The notes below the pieces were generated by a model. The model was not told the DNA's origin. It made no database searches and was given only the letters and a program-made list of their open reading frames with translations. Made by a program: the position numbers and the translations under genes. From Selenomonadales bacterium (GTDB lineage Bacteria; Bacillota; Clostridia; Christensenellales; QALW01), in the NCBI GenBank assembly GCA_003150515.1, contig QALW01000036.1, positions 1 through 20,176 on the forward strand: a stretch of DNA of 20,176 bases. Direction: 5' to 3'. Positions 7,649-14,780 of the stretch are shown piece by piece (position 1 is the first letter of the stretch; every line of letters begins with the position of its first letter).

Positions 7649-7710
7649 TACCGCATAAGTACGGTTCTAAATTCCTTTTAAGGATACCCATTCTTAGCGA
7701 GTTGATGTAG
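7649..7710 (+). promoter_or_regulatory. Untranslated leader of rplU, possible L21 autoregulatory leader
   Basis: About 75 nt lie between the expected transcription start and ATG 7725. It holds two small hairpins: ACCG (7650-7653)/CGGT (7662-7665), and TCCT (7673-7676)/AGGA (7681-7684) with a 4-nt loop. Structured L21 leaders before rplU are known in Firmicutes; whether this sequence matches that family needs a covariance-model search. Confidence 0.45.
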
Positions 7711-7724
7711 AGGAGGTGCTACAC

Positions 7725-8033
7725 ATGGTTGCAGTAATACAGACAGGCGGCAAGCAGTACCGTGTTTCGGAGGGAGATACCATTTACGTTGAAAAGCTCA
7801 ACGCGGCTACCGACGACGTTATCAAATTTGACGTGCTTATGGCCAGCGACGGCGAAAACGTTAAAGTTGGAACTCCTTTGCTTACCGACGCGGTTGTGGA
7901 AGGCTGCGTAAAGGGAAGCGGCAAAAAGGCCAAGGTTATGGTTTTCAAATTCAAGGCCAAGAAGAATTACCGCCGGCTTACGGGACACCGTCAGCCCTTT
8001 ACCAAAATTGAGATTACTAAAATCTCGATGTAA
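7725..8033 (+). CDS. rplU: 50S ribosomal protein L21
   Basis: Protein of 102 residues, full length for L21, which binds 23S rRNA. MVAVIQTGGKQYRV at the N-terminus and the C-terminal KNYRRLTGHRQPFTKIEI are diagnostic. The start is ATG 7725, 6 nt after the near-perfect Shine-Dalgarno AGGAGGTG (7711-7718); the in-frame GTG at 7716 lies within that site and is not the start. First gene of the rplU-prp-rpmA unit, with its own promoter. Confidence 0.98.
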   Translation: MVAVIQTGGKQYRVSEGDTIYVEKLNAATDDVIKFDVLMASDGENVKVGTPLLTDAVVEGCVKGSGKKAKVMVFKFKAKKNYRRLTGHRQPFTKIEITKISM

Positions 8034-8035
8034 TA

Positions 8036-8362
8036 ATGACTAAAATTGTTATTATTAAAGATGAAAAAGGAGAGATACTCTCCTTTGAAGCCAAAGGGCA
8101 TGCAAGCAGCCTGGGCGCGGGCCGGGATATATACTGCGCCGCGGTTTCGGCAATTATTCAGACGGCCGTTATAGGGCTGGAGGAATGCGCCGGGCTTAAA
8201 ACGGCTTATGAATGCAGGGACGGCTATTTATACTGCGAGCTGCCCAAAGGGGCGGCGGGCAATATAAGAGCGGCAGCCATCACTCAGACTATGCTGCTGG
8301 GCCTGAAGGCTTTTCAGCGGGAAAACAAAGGTTATCTAAAGATTATTGAGGAGGTGCGTTAA
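8036..8362 (+). CDS. prp: Ribosomal-processing cysteine protease Prp (YsxB)
   Basis: Protein of 108 residues. Prp removes the N-terminal extension of ribosomal protein L27 in Firmicutes and relatives. The catalytic pair is visible at the expected spacing: His22 in AKGHASSLGAGRD and Cys34 in DIYCAAVSA. The gene starts 2 nt after the rplU stop and ends directly before the rpmA ATG. There is no recognisable Shine-Dalgarno site before ATG 8036, so translation probably depends on ribosomes ending on rplU, which would keep this protease scarcer than the two ribosomal proteins. Its substrate, an extended L27, is encoded next. Confidence 0.93.
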   Translation: MTKIVIIKDEKGEILSFEAKGHASSLGAGRDIYCAAVSAIIQTAVIGLEECAGLKTAYECRDGYLYCELPKGAAGNIRAAAITQTMLLGLKAFQRENKGYLKIIEEVR

Positions 8363-8650
8363 ATGCTCCGTATGAATATTCAGTTATTCGCTCATAAAAA
8401 GGGCGTAGGCTCCACGAAAAACGGCCGGGACAGCGAATCCAAGCGGCTGGGAGTTAAGCGCGCGGACGGACAGTTTGTGCTTGCCGGCAATATCCTGGTA
8501 AGGCAAAGAGGGACTAAAATCCATCCGGGCAGCAACGTAGGCATAGGCAGCGACGACACGCTGTTTGCGCTTTCTGACGGAGTTGTGCGTTTCGAGCACA
8601 AAGGCAAGCTTAAAAAGCAGGTAAGCGTGTATCCGCGCGAAATAGTTTAA
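8363..8650 (+). CDS. rpmA: 50S ribosomal protein L27 with Prp-cleaved N-terminal extension
   Basis: Protein of 95 residues. It begins with the extension MLRMNIQLF followed by AHKKGVGSTKNGRDSESKRLG. By analogy with Staphylococcus aureus L27, Prp should cut after Phe9, leaving AHKK, the same start as mature L27 in bacteria without the extension. The mature N-terminus reaches toward the peptidyl-transferase centre. GAGGAGGTG sits just upstream, overlapping the end of prp. A terminator follows at once; obgE, often next in this locus, is absent here. Confidence 0.98.
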   Translation: MLRMNIQLFAHKKGVGSTKNGRDSESKRLGVKRADGQFVLAGNILVRQRGTKIHPGSNVGIGSDDTLFALSDGVVRFEHKGKLKKQVSVYPREIV

Positions 8651-8659
8651 GATAAAAAT

Positions 8660-8685
8660 GTCCGAAGCATGCTTCGGGCTTTTTT
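8660..8685 (+). terminator. Rho-independent terminator after rpmA
   Basis: Stem CCGAAG (8662-8667)/CTTCGG (8672-8677), extended by a G-U and a G-C pair, with loop CATG, then TTTTTT. It begins 10 nt after the rpmA stop. Confidence 0.85.
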
Positions 8686-8720
8686 ATATGGAAAATTATA
8701 GAAATACAGGCGTGAAAATT

Positions 8721-9563
8721 ATGAGCGGTGAAAGCGTTTTTATAAGCAGCAGCTGTTTTAATCTGGATAATACGTTTAATAACGGACAGTGCTTCCGCTG
8801 GGAGCGCCTGGACGAGAATTCTTACGGGGGAGTGGCCTGCGGCCGCTTCCTTAAAATTATCCAGGAGGAGAACGGAGTCCGGCTGCTTAATACCTCTCAG
8901 GAGGATTATAAAAATATCTGGGAAAACTATTTCGACCTGGGCACGGATTATGAAGCGGTGGAGCGCAGCCTGAGGACGGATTCTATTATGGAGCGCGCCG
9001 TAAATGCCGGACACGGCATGCGCATTCTCAGGCAGGAGCTTTGGGAAGTTTTAATTTCCTTTATAATTTCCCAGAATAATAATATTTCACGCATAAAGAA
9101 AATCATAGGCAACATATGCCGGCAGTGGGGAGAATCTATCATTGACGGCTACGCCTTTCCCACGCCTCAGGCTCTGGCGGCGGCGGATGCGGACGCGTTT
9201 GTCGGATGCGGCGCGGGTTACCGCGCGGATTATATTTTGCAATGCGCCAGGAGCGTGGCTGAAGGGCGGCTGGAGCTTGAGGCGCTGAAAAATATGGATT
9301 ATTCGGACGCGCGCGAGCTGCTTTTGCGGCAAAAGGGCATAGGGCCCAAGGTGGCCGACTGCATTCTGCTTTTTGGCCTGCATCATTTGCAGGCGTTTCC
9401 TGTAGATACCTGGATAAAAAAAGCCATGCGTTCTCTTTATATGACTCCCGAGGCGCGCAGCCAGGAAATTATAAGATATGCGTCCGAGCGTTTTGGCGAT
9501 TATGCGGGCATGGCCCAGCAATATATGTTTTACGCCGCCCGAGAGGGCCGGTTGGCTATATAG
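8721..9563 (+). CDS. OGG1-like 8-oxoguanine DNA glycosylase/AP lyase
   Basis: Protein of about 280 residues for base-excision repair of 8-oxoguanine. The N-terminal OGG-type domain shows FNNGQCFRW (about 18-27), followed by the helical part LISFIISQNNNISRI (about 111-125). The helix-hairpin-helix reads GIGPKVADCILLF, with the catalytic lysine at about 210 and the essential aspartate at 229 in FPVDTW. This matches OGG1/AlkA-type bifunctional glycosylases of Clostridia rather than MutY or Nth; no iron-sulfur cysteine cluster is present. The start is uncertain: ATG 8721 has only a weak upstream AGG, and ATG 8688, in frame, abuts the terminator T-run. No convincing promoter is seen. guaB follows after 27 nt and is probably co-transcribed. 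Confidence 0.88.
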   Translation: MSGESVFISSSCFNLDNTFNNGQCFRWERLDENSYGGVACGRFLKIIQEENGVRLLNTSQEDYKNIWENYFDLGTDYEAVERSLRTDSIMERAVNAGHGMRILRQELWEVLISFIISQNNNISRIKKIIGNICRQWGESIIDGYAFPTPQALAAADADAFVGCGAGYRADYILQCARSVAEGRLELEALKNMDYSDARELLLRQKGIGPKVADCILLFGLHHLQAFPVDTWIKKAMRSLYMTPEARSQEIIRYASERFGDYAGMAQQYMFYAAREGRLAI

Positions 9564-9590
9564 AAAATACAGTTGGAGGGTGAAGGAAAT

Positions 9591-11039
9591 ATGAAAACAA
9601 TCAAGGAAGGACTTACGTTTGACGATGTGCTGCTGGTTCCCGCGCACAGCCGGGTTACGCCCGATATGGTCAGGCTGGACTGCGAATTAATCAAGGGGAT
9701 TAAGCTGAACGTTCCGCTTATGAGCGCCGCTATGGATACTGTTACCGAACACAGGCTGGCTATAGCTATGGCCAGGGAGGGAGGCATAGGCATTCTGCAT
9801 AAAAATATGCCCATTGACGAGCAGGCTTCCCAGGTGGATAAGGTTAAACGTTCGGAGCATGGCGTTATAACTGATCCTTTTTACCTTTCGGCTAACAATA
9901 AATTAAGCGACGCTTTGGCGCTGATGGAAAGATATCGCATTTCGGGCGTGCCCATAACGGAAAACGGCAGGCTTATAGGCATCCTTACCAATCGGGACAT
10001 GAAATTTGAAACGGATTTTTCCAAGCCCGTATCCGATTTAATGACTAAGGACAATCTTATTACCGCTCCTGAGGGCACAACCATGGAAGAAGCCAAGGAG
10101 CTGCTGCGCAGGCATAAGATTGAAAAGCTGCCCATAGTGGATAAGGATTTCAATCTTAAAGGCCTGATTACCATTAAAGATATTGAAAAATCCATTCAGT
10201 ATCCCAACAGCGCCAAGGACGCCAACGGCAGGCTGCTGGTGGGCGCGGCCGTGGGCACGGCTAAGGATACTTTAGACAGGGTTAAGGCGCTTTACGGAGC
10301 TAAGGTGGACGTTATAGCTGTAGATACGGCTCACGGCCATTCGGAATTTGTATTAAAAATGGTGGAAAAAATTAAAAATGCTTATCCAGACTTGCCCTTG
10401 ATTGCGGGCAACGTGGCCACGGCCCAGGCTGCCGAGGCTTTGATTAAGGCGGGAGCCGATTGCGTGAAAGTGGGCATAGGGCCGGGCTCAATATGCACAA
10501 CCCGCGTGGTGGCCGGCATAGGCGTGCCTCAGATTACGGCGGTTATGGACTGCGCGGAGGCTGCGGATAAATACGGCGTTAAGATTATAGCTGACGGCGG
10601 AATAAAATATTCGGGAGATATCACTAAGGCTCTTGCGGCGGGGGCGAGCGCGGTCATGATTGGCAGCCTGCTGGCCGGCACGCAGGAGAGCCCGGGAGAA
10701 ACGGAAATATATCAGGGCCGGAGTTTTAAGGTATATAGGGGAATGGGTTCTTTAGGCGCTATGAACGCCGGAAGCGCCGACCGCTATTTCCAGAGCGGCT
10801 CAAGGAAATTCGTGCCTGAGGGAGTGGAAGGGCGCGTACCCTATAAAGGGCCCCTGGCCGACACAATCTATCAGATGATAGGCGGGCTGCGTTCGGGCAT
10901 GGGTTATTGCGGCGCGGCCAATCTTGAGGAATTGAGAAATAACGCGCAGTTTGTGCGCATAACTAACGCCGGGCTTGTTGAAAGTCATCCTCATGATATA
11001 GATATCACTAAGGAATCTCCCAATTACAGCCGCAGATAA
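9591..11039 (+). CDS. guaB: Inosine-5'-monophosphate dehydrogenase
   Basis: Enzyme of 482 residues oxidising IMP to XMP with NAD, the committed step to GMP. The N-terminus GLTFDDVLLVPAHS opens the TIM barrel. Two CBS modules occupy about 95-205. The active-site loop GIGPGSICTTR has the catalytic cysteine at about 302, followed by ADGGIKYSGDITKALAAGA and the flap motif region near GYCGAANLEEL. Length and all motifs are normal. The start is ATG 9591, with GGAGGG at 9575-9580 and GAAGGA closer in; the upstream in-frame TTG 9573 overlaps that site and was not used. No guanine riboswitch or separate promoter is evident in the 27-nt gap. Confidence 0.97.
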   Translation: MKTIKEGLTFDDVLLVPAHSRVTPDMVRLDCELIKGIKLNVPLMSAAMDTVTEHRLAIAMAREGGIGILHKNMPIDEQASQVDKVKRSEHGVITDPFYLSANNKLSDALALMERYRISGVPITENGRLIGILTNRDMKFETDFSKPVSDLMTKDNLITAPEGTTMEEAKELLRRHKIEKLPIVDKDFNLKGLITIKDIEKSIQYPNSAKDANGRLLVGAAVGTAKDTLDRVKALYGAKVDVIAVDTAHGHSEFVLKMVEKIKNAYPDLPLIAGNVATAQAAEALIKAGADCVKVGIGPGSICTTRVVAGIGVPQITAVMDCAEAADKYGVKIIADGGIKYSGDITKALAAGASAVMIGSLLAGTQESPGETEIYQGRSFKVYRGMGSLGAMNAGSADRYFQSGSRKFVPEGVEGRVPYKGPLADTIYQMIGGLRSGMGYCGAANLEELRNNAQFVRITNAGLVESHPHDIDITKESPNYSRR

Positions 11040-11056
11040 AGTTATTATATAAATAT

Positions 11057-11110
11057 AGCGCGCGTTTTCTTTGGCCTTATCAGGCTCAAGGAAGCGCGCT
11101 TTTTTATTTT
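11057..11110 (+). terminator. Rho-independent terminator after guaB
   Basis: AGCGCGC (11057-11063) pairs with GCGCGCT (11094-11100); a second, imperfect pairing lies inside, and TTTTTTATTTT follows. It is 17 nt after the guaB stop. Confidence 0.8.
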
Positions 11111-11209
11111 AATGCGTTGGGGCAAAGCATATTTATTTAATTTGAGAAAGTTTATTATGCAATTGCGCAAATTAAAAGCAAAATTTAACTAAAATCACCA
11201 AACAAAGAC
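11111..11209. other. AT-rich spacer between guaB terminator and spoIIA promoter
   Basis: No ORF, RNA gene or strong repeat is seen here. A sequence AAAGACAAA (11204-11212) is partly like an inverted Spo0A box (TTTGTC) and overlaps the -35 region that follows, but the match is too short to call. Confidence 0.4.
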
Positions 11210-11239
11210 AAAGGATATATGAGTACAAGCCCTGAATAT
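11210..11239 (+). promoter_or_regulatory. Sigma-H-type promoter for the spoIIA operon
   Basis: AAAGGATAT (11210-11218) fits the sigma-H -35 consensus RNAGGAWWW completely. After 12 nt, CCTGAATAT (11231-11239) fits the -10 consensus RNNGAATWW except its first base. Known biology agrees: spoIIA of Bacillus is transcribed by sigma-H with Spo0A~P. A leader of about 95 nt follows to the spoIIAA start. Confidence 0.75.
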
Positions 11240-11339
11240 TAGCTTATAGGTTTTGCTGCGGTATTTTCAGCGCCGGCGGCTATTGGGCAAAGCCGAATAC
11301 AATAGATTAATTTTGCCGGAGAAAAGGGGTTATATATTT

Positions 11340-11654
11340 ATGAGCGCTCACATACTTGCACAGGAGACGGGCCTTGACGAGCTTTGCGTTATGCTTACCG
11401 GAGAATTGGATCATCATGCGTCAGAACAGCTTAGGGAAAAGCTGGACGAGATGATTTCCCGCAGGCATTACAGGCGGGTGGTTTTTGATATGGGAGGAGT
11501 CAGCTTCATGGACAGTTCAGGCATAGGCATTTTGCTGGGGAGATATAAAAAGCTGTCTCAGAACGGCTGCGCCATGGAAATAAAAGGAGCCAGGGACGGC
11601 ATAGATAAAATAATCAAAATGGCCGGGCTTTATCAGATTACAAGAAAGAGATAG
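11340..11654 (+). CDS. spoIIAA: Anti-sigma F factor antagonist SpoIIAA
   Basis: STAS-domain protein of 104 residues. Unphosphorylated SpoIIAA binds SpoIIAB and frees sigma-F in the forespore; SpoIIAB inactivates it by phosphorylation. The phospho-acceptor loop is FMDSSGIGILLGRYK, with the target serine at about residue 59. The start is ATG 11340 with AAAAGGGG (11322-11329) upstream. An in-frame upstream extension to 11253 exists but begins right after the promoter and has no ribosome-binding site. First gene of the operon, 12 nt before spoIIAB. Confidence 0.95.
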   Translation: MSAHILAQETGLDELCVMLTGELDHHASEQLREKLDEMISRRHYRRVVFDMGGVSFMDSSGIGILLGRYKKLSQNGCAMEIKGARDGIDKIIKMAGLYQITRKR

Positions 11655-11666
11655 GAGGTAAAATAT

Positions 11667-12104
11667 ATGCCTGAAAATAAAATGCGGCTTGTCTTTGACG
11701 GAATAAGCGAAAATGAAAGCTTTGCGCGCATGGCTGTGGCTGCTTTTGCGGTTCAGCTCAACCCGACTATGAACGAGCTGGCCGATATAAAGACGGCGGT
11801 AAGCGAGGGAGTGACCAACGCAATTGTGCACGGTTATGAAGGCAAGGGGGGAGATGTGGAAATAAGAGCTGATATTACGGGCAATTTATTACATATTGAG
11901 ATTATAGACGAGGGAATAGGCATAGAAAACGTATCTCTGGCCATGGAGCCTTTTTATACGACCAGAGCGGATGAGGAGCGTTCGGGCATGGGCTTCTCGG
12001 TTATGGAAAGCTTTATGGATAAATTGGACGTAGCTTCCGCGCCGGGAGAGGGAACGAGGCTTACCATGCTTAAGCGGATTAAGGGTTCCGAGAGGAGAAA
12101 ATAA
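11667..12104 (+). CDS. spoIIAB: Anti-sigma F factor and serine kinase SpoIIAB
   Basis: GHKL-type ATPase of 145 residues that holds sigma-F inactive and phosphorylates SpoIIAA. The N box is visible in AVSEGVTNAIVHGYE (about 44-58), the G1 box as DEGIGIE (81-87) and the G2 box as RSGMGF (105-110), ending in APGEGTRLTM. Length is normal. The strong Shine-Dalgarno TAGGAGGT (11652-11659) overlaps the spoIIAA stop, giving coupled, balanced synthesis of partner proteins. sigF starts 1 nt after its stop. Confidence 0.97.
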   Translation: MPENKMRLVFDGISENESFARMAVAAFAVQLNPTMNELADIKTAVSEGVTNAIVHGYEGKGGDVEIRADITGNLLHIEIIDEGIGIENVSLAMEPFYTTRADEERSGMGFSVMESFMDKLDVASAPGEGTRLTMLKRIKGSERRK

Positions 12105-12105
12105 G

Positions 12106-12852
12106 GTGTCTGAAGCCGTGCTTTTGACTCATGACGATACGCTTGAACTGATTAAAAAAGCCCAGGCGGGAGATATGCAGGCGCGGGAGAGGCTGATCGC
12201 TTCCAATATAGCGCTGGTTAAATCCCTTGTCCGGCGTTATATAAATAGAGGCGTGGAATATGACGATTTGCTTCAAATTGGCTCTCTGGGGCTTGTTAAG
12301 GCCGTGCTGGGCTTTAAGGCGGAATACGGCTCCCGTTTTTCCACTTATGCCGTCCCTTTAATTTTGGGAGAATTGAAGAGGTATATGCGGGACGACGGCA
12401 TGCTAAAGGTATCCCGTTCTGTTAAGGAGAATTATATAAAAATAAAAAACGCGCGGGAACAATTATGCAGGGAATTGGGCTGTGAGCCGGGCGTAAAGGA
12501 TATAGCCCTTTGTCTTGACATAAGCGAGGACGATGTTTTAACGGCTCTGGAAAGCGCAAGAGCGCCCATTTCCCTTGAACAGCCTATTTCGGATAATTCG
12601 GACAGCGCTCCTATTTTGGAGCACATACCGGGCAAAGAGCCGGAAGTGGGCATTATAGATATGATGCTTTTAAAGCAATATTTAGGCGAACTGGAGGGTA
12701 ATGAACGCAAGGTTATTCTTCTGCGCTATTTTAAAAGTCTGACGCAGAGCCGCATTGCTGAAATGCTGGGAATTTCACAGGTGCAGGTTTCACGGATTGA
12801 AAGCCGGGTGCTCAAAAAGCTGCGCATTAAAATGGACGGCGGAACGCCATAG
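12106..12852 (+). CDS. sigF: RNA polymerase sigma factor SigF
   Basis: Forespore-specific sigma factor of 248 residues. Region 2 reads IALVKSLVRRYINRGVEYDDLLQIGSLGLVKAV in pieces of the usual pattern, with FSTYAVPLILGELKRYMRDD in 2.4-3.0 matching SigF/SigG types, and region 4 ends in a helix-turn-helix LTQSRIAEMLGISQVQVSRI. Identity as SigF rather than SigG follows from its position after spoIIAB. The start is GTG 12106, 8 nt after GAGGAG (12092-12097), with one base between the spoIIAB stop and this codon. A terminator follows. Confidence 0.96.
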   Translation: MSEAVLLTHDDTLELIKKAQAGDMQARERLIASNIALVKSLVRRYINRGVEYDDLLQIGSLGLVKAVLGFKAEYGSRFSTYAVPLILGELKRYMRDDGMLKVSRSVKENYIKIKNAREQLCRELGCEPGVKDIALCLDISEDDVLTALESARAPISLEQPISDNSDSAPILEHIPGKEPEVGIIDMMLLKQYLGELEGNERKVILLRYFKSLTQSRIAEMLGISQVQVSRIESRVLKKLRIKMDGGTP

Positions 12853-12901
12853 AGCTTCGGGCTAATTTTATTGTTCATATAAATTGATAGAAATTTTAAA
12901 C

Positions 12902-12945
12902 AGACGCTTCTGCGGGTATAATATTTCCGCGGGGCGTCTTTTTTG
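12902..12945 (+). terminator. Rho-independent terminator after sigF
   Basis: AGACGC (12902-12907)/GCGTCT (12934-12939) with an inner stem GCGG (12912-12915)/CCGC (12927-12930), followed by TTTTTTT. It separates the spoIIA operon from the spoVA genes. Confidence 0.85.
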
Positions 12946-13021
12946 CGGTTGTTTTTTATTTTTGCGGTTAAATTTGCTTTTTGCAGTAAATAATAAACAA
13001 AAGATTGTTTTGGAGGCGAAT

Positions 13022-13174
13022 ATGCGCAGAAAGCCTATGAAAGTTTTCACTGCGGCGGTATTTATAATATCTTTGCTTTTGCTGGCGCTCTGCTTTTATA
13101 AGGAGCAGGAGCCCAAAAGCGCCGGCGGCTTTTATTGCTTTACGGCCTCTTTGGGAAAGGATGAGATGTATTGA
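13022..13174 (+). CDS. Small single-span membrane protein, 50 aa, between sigF and spoVAC
   Basis: ATG 13022 is preceded by TTTGGAGGCG (GGAGG about 5-6 nt upstream), a good ribosome-binding site. The product has a basic N-terminus MRRKPMK, a hydrophobic stretch FTAAVFIISLLLLALCFY (about residues 9-26) and a short polar tail ending GKDEMY. It could be a signal-anchored small protein facing out of the cell or into the intermembrane space of the forespore. The stop TGA (13172-13174) overlaps a TTG start of a second small ORF. It is not SpoVAA or SpoVAB, which are far longer. I do not recognise a family. Placement in the sporulation block suggests, but does not prove, a sporulation role. Confidence 0.65.
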   Translation: MRRKPMKVFTAAVFIISLLLLALCFYKEQEPKSAGGFYCFTASLGKDEMY

Positions 13175-13305
13175 ACGGCAATGAACGCGAACACAGCATT
13201 AATCAAAACGTGTTTTTTTATGGAAACAATCCTGATGAAAAGGAATCTTATGTTAAAGATTTTAATATGAGAGAGGAGCGGAAAAGGGAAAATGAAGAAA
13301 AGTGA
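13171..13305 (+). CDS. Small charged hypothetical protein, 44 aa, coupled to spoVAC
   Basis: A TTG at 13171 overlaps the previous stop as TTGA, with AAAGGA about 10 nt upstream; the frame runs to TGA 13303-13305, past the spoVAC start at 13292. The product is very polar, starting MNGNEREHSINQNVFFYGN and ending in EERKRENEEK, with no membrane span. The tandem overlaps on both ends are what coupled small genes look like, but a TTG start and short length leave chance possible. No known family is recognised. Confidence 0.45.
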   Translation: MNGNEREHSINQNVFFYGNNPDEKESYVKDFNMREERKRENEEK

Positions 13306-13762
13306 GATGTCTCCCGACCAGCTTGCATATAACGAATTTGTTGAAAAAATTTCGCCAAAATCCCATATGGGGAGAGATTGCTTCAGGGCCTTTTGGGTGG
13401 GCGGACTAATCTGCGTCATAGGCCAGGCCATAGCCGAAGCGCTTATGTACGCCGCTAATTTAGAGCAAAAGGACGCGCTTGCGTATACCTCTATAATTCT
13501 TGTATTCTTAGGCGCAACCTTAACCGGAATAGGCATATACGACTGTATAGGCAAATATGCCGGAGCGGGGAGCGTCGTGCCTATAACCGGATTCTCCAAC
13601 AGTATAGTGGCGCCTGCTATTGAATTTAAACCGGAGGGCCTGATTATGGGCATAGGCGGAAAGCTTTTTACCATTGCGGGGCCGGTGCTGGTTTACGGCA
13701 TATCCTCCTCCATAATAGTGGGCATTATATATTGGCTTGCCGGCATTATAACAGGAGGTTAA
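13292..13762 (+). CDS. spoVAC: Stage V sporulation protein AC
   Basis: Membrane protein of 156 residues belonging to the SpoVAC/SpoVAE family; SpoVAC behaves as a mechanosensitive channel-like component for dipicolinic acid in spores. Typical features are FRAFWVGGLICVIGQAI, a second span around AYTSIILVFLGATLTGIG, and GKYAGAGSVVPITGFSNSIVAPA. The latter is echoed in SpoVAEb further down, showing the two are paralogues. ATG 13292 has purine-rich GGAGCGGAAAAGGGA upstream. spoVAD follows after 4 nt. No clear sigma-G promoter could be picked out upstream. Confidence 0.95.
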   Translation: MKKSEMSPDQLAYNEFVEKISPKSHMGRDCFRAFWVGGLICVIGQAIAEALMYAANLEQKDALAYTSIILVFLGATLTGIGIYDCIGKYAGAGSVVPITGFSNSIVAPAIEFKPEGLIMGIGGKLFTIAGPVLVYGISSSIIVGIIYWLAGIITGG

Positions 13763-13766
13763 TAAA

Positions 13767-14780
13767 ATGGGTGTTAAATTAGGCAAACAGACATTCGCTT
13801 TTAGCAAGCCCATTTATTATGCGGGAGCTTATTCGGTTGTGGGCGCTAAAGAAGGGGAGGGGCCCTTGGGCAAGGGCTTTGATGTGATTATGCCCGATTG
13901 CAAATGGGGCGAGGATTCCTTTGAAAAGGCGGAGCGCAAGATGTTTAAAACGGCTATGGAAGGCTGCGTTCAGTCGGCGGGAGTCAATATGAATCAAGTG
14001 GATATGGTAATAGGGGGCGATCTTCTGAATCAGATTATCAGCGCTTCCTTTGCGGTTAAGGATTATGAGGGCTCTTATGTGGGCGTATACGGAGCCTGCT
14101 CCACTATGGCTGAAAGCATGCTGGTGGGCGGCTGCATGATAGACGGAGGCTTTGCGGATAAAACCGTATGCGTCACCAGCTCTCATTTCTGTTCGGCTGA
14201 AAGGCAGTATCGCTTTCCTTTGGAAATGGGCACGCAGAGAACGCCGACGGCTCAATGGACGGTTACGGGAGCGGGCGGGGCGCTTTTAAGCTCCGAGGGG
14301 CGCGGCCCCGTTTTAGAAAGCGGCACTTTCGGCACGGTGATTGATATGGGCGTGAGCGATGCTAATAATATGGGCGCGGCTATGGCGCCCGCCGCTTCCA
14401 GCACTATCTGCGCGCATTTTGAGGCCACTAAAACCACTCCCCAGGATTATGATTTAATTCTTACCGGAGATTTGGGCATGCTGGGCAAGAAGATAACTCT
14501 GGAATTGGTCAGGCGCTCGGGATATGAATTGGAAGGCAAAATAGAGGATTGCGGCTGCCTGATTTTTGATGAGTCTCAGGACGTGCATATGGGCGGAAGC
14601 GGCTGCGGCTGTTCGGCTTCAGTGCTGAATAGTGAAATTTACAGAAAGCTTCGGAATGGGACTTATAAAAAAATCCTGTTTATCGCTACCGGAGCGCTGC
14701 TGAGCCTTACAAGCAGCATGCAGGGGGACAGCGTGCCTTCTATAGCGCACGCAGTATGTATAAGAGGTGAAAACGCATGA
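13767..14780 (+). CDS. spoVAD: Stage V sporulation protein AD
   Basis: Protein of 337 residues with a thiolase-like fold. SpoVAD binds dipicolinic acid and is needed for its uptake into the developing spore. Recognisable parts are GKQTFAFSKPIYYAGAYSVVG at the N-terminus, VYGACSTMAESM around Cys111, and SGCGCSASVLNSEI near the C-terminus. Length is normal. The start has AGGAGGT 8 nt upstream, and the end overlaps the spoVAEb start by 4 nt (ATGA), so the three spoVA genes are translated as a coupled set. Confidence 0.96.
   Translation: MGVKLGKQTFAFSKPIYYAGAYSVVGAKEGEGPLGKGFDVIMPDCKWGEDSFEKAERKMFKTAMEGCVQSAGVNMNQVDMVIGGDLLNQIISASFAVKDYEGSYVGVYGACSTMAESMLVGGCMIDGGFADKTVCVTSSHFCSAERQYRFPLEMGTQRTPTAQWTVTGAGGALLSSEGRGPVLESGTFGTVIDMGVSDANNMGAAMAPAASSTICAHFEATKTTPQDYDLILTGDLGMLGKKITLELVRRSGYELEGKIEDCGCLIFDESQDVHMGGSGCGCSASVLNSEIYRKLRNGTYKKILFIATGALLSLTSSMQGDSVPSIAHAVCIRGENA

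Noticed and set aside
12875..12925. TATAAT near 12917 as a promoter for the spoVA region
   Set aside because: It is the loop of the sigF terminator and has no -35 box at a suitable distance.
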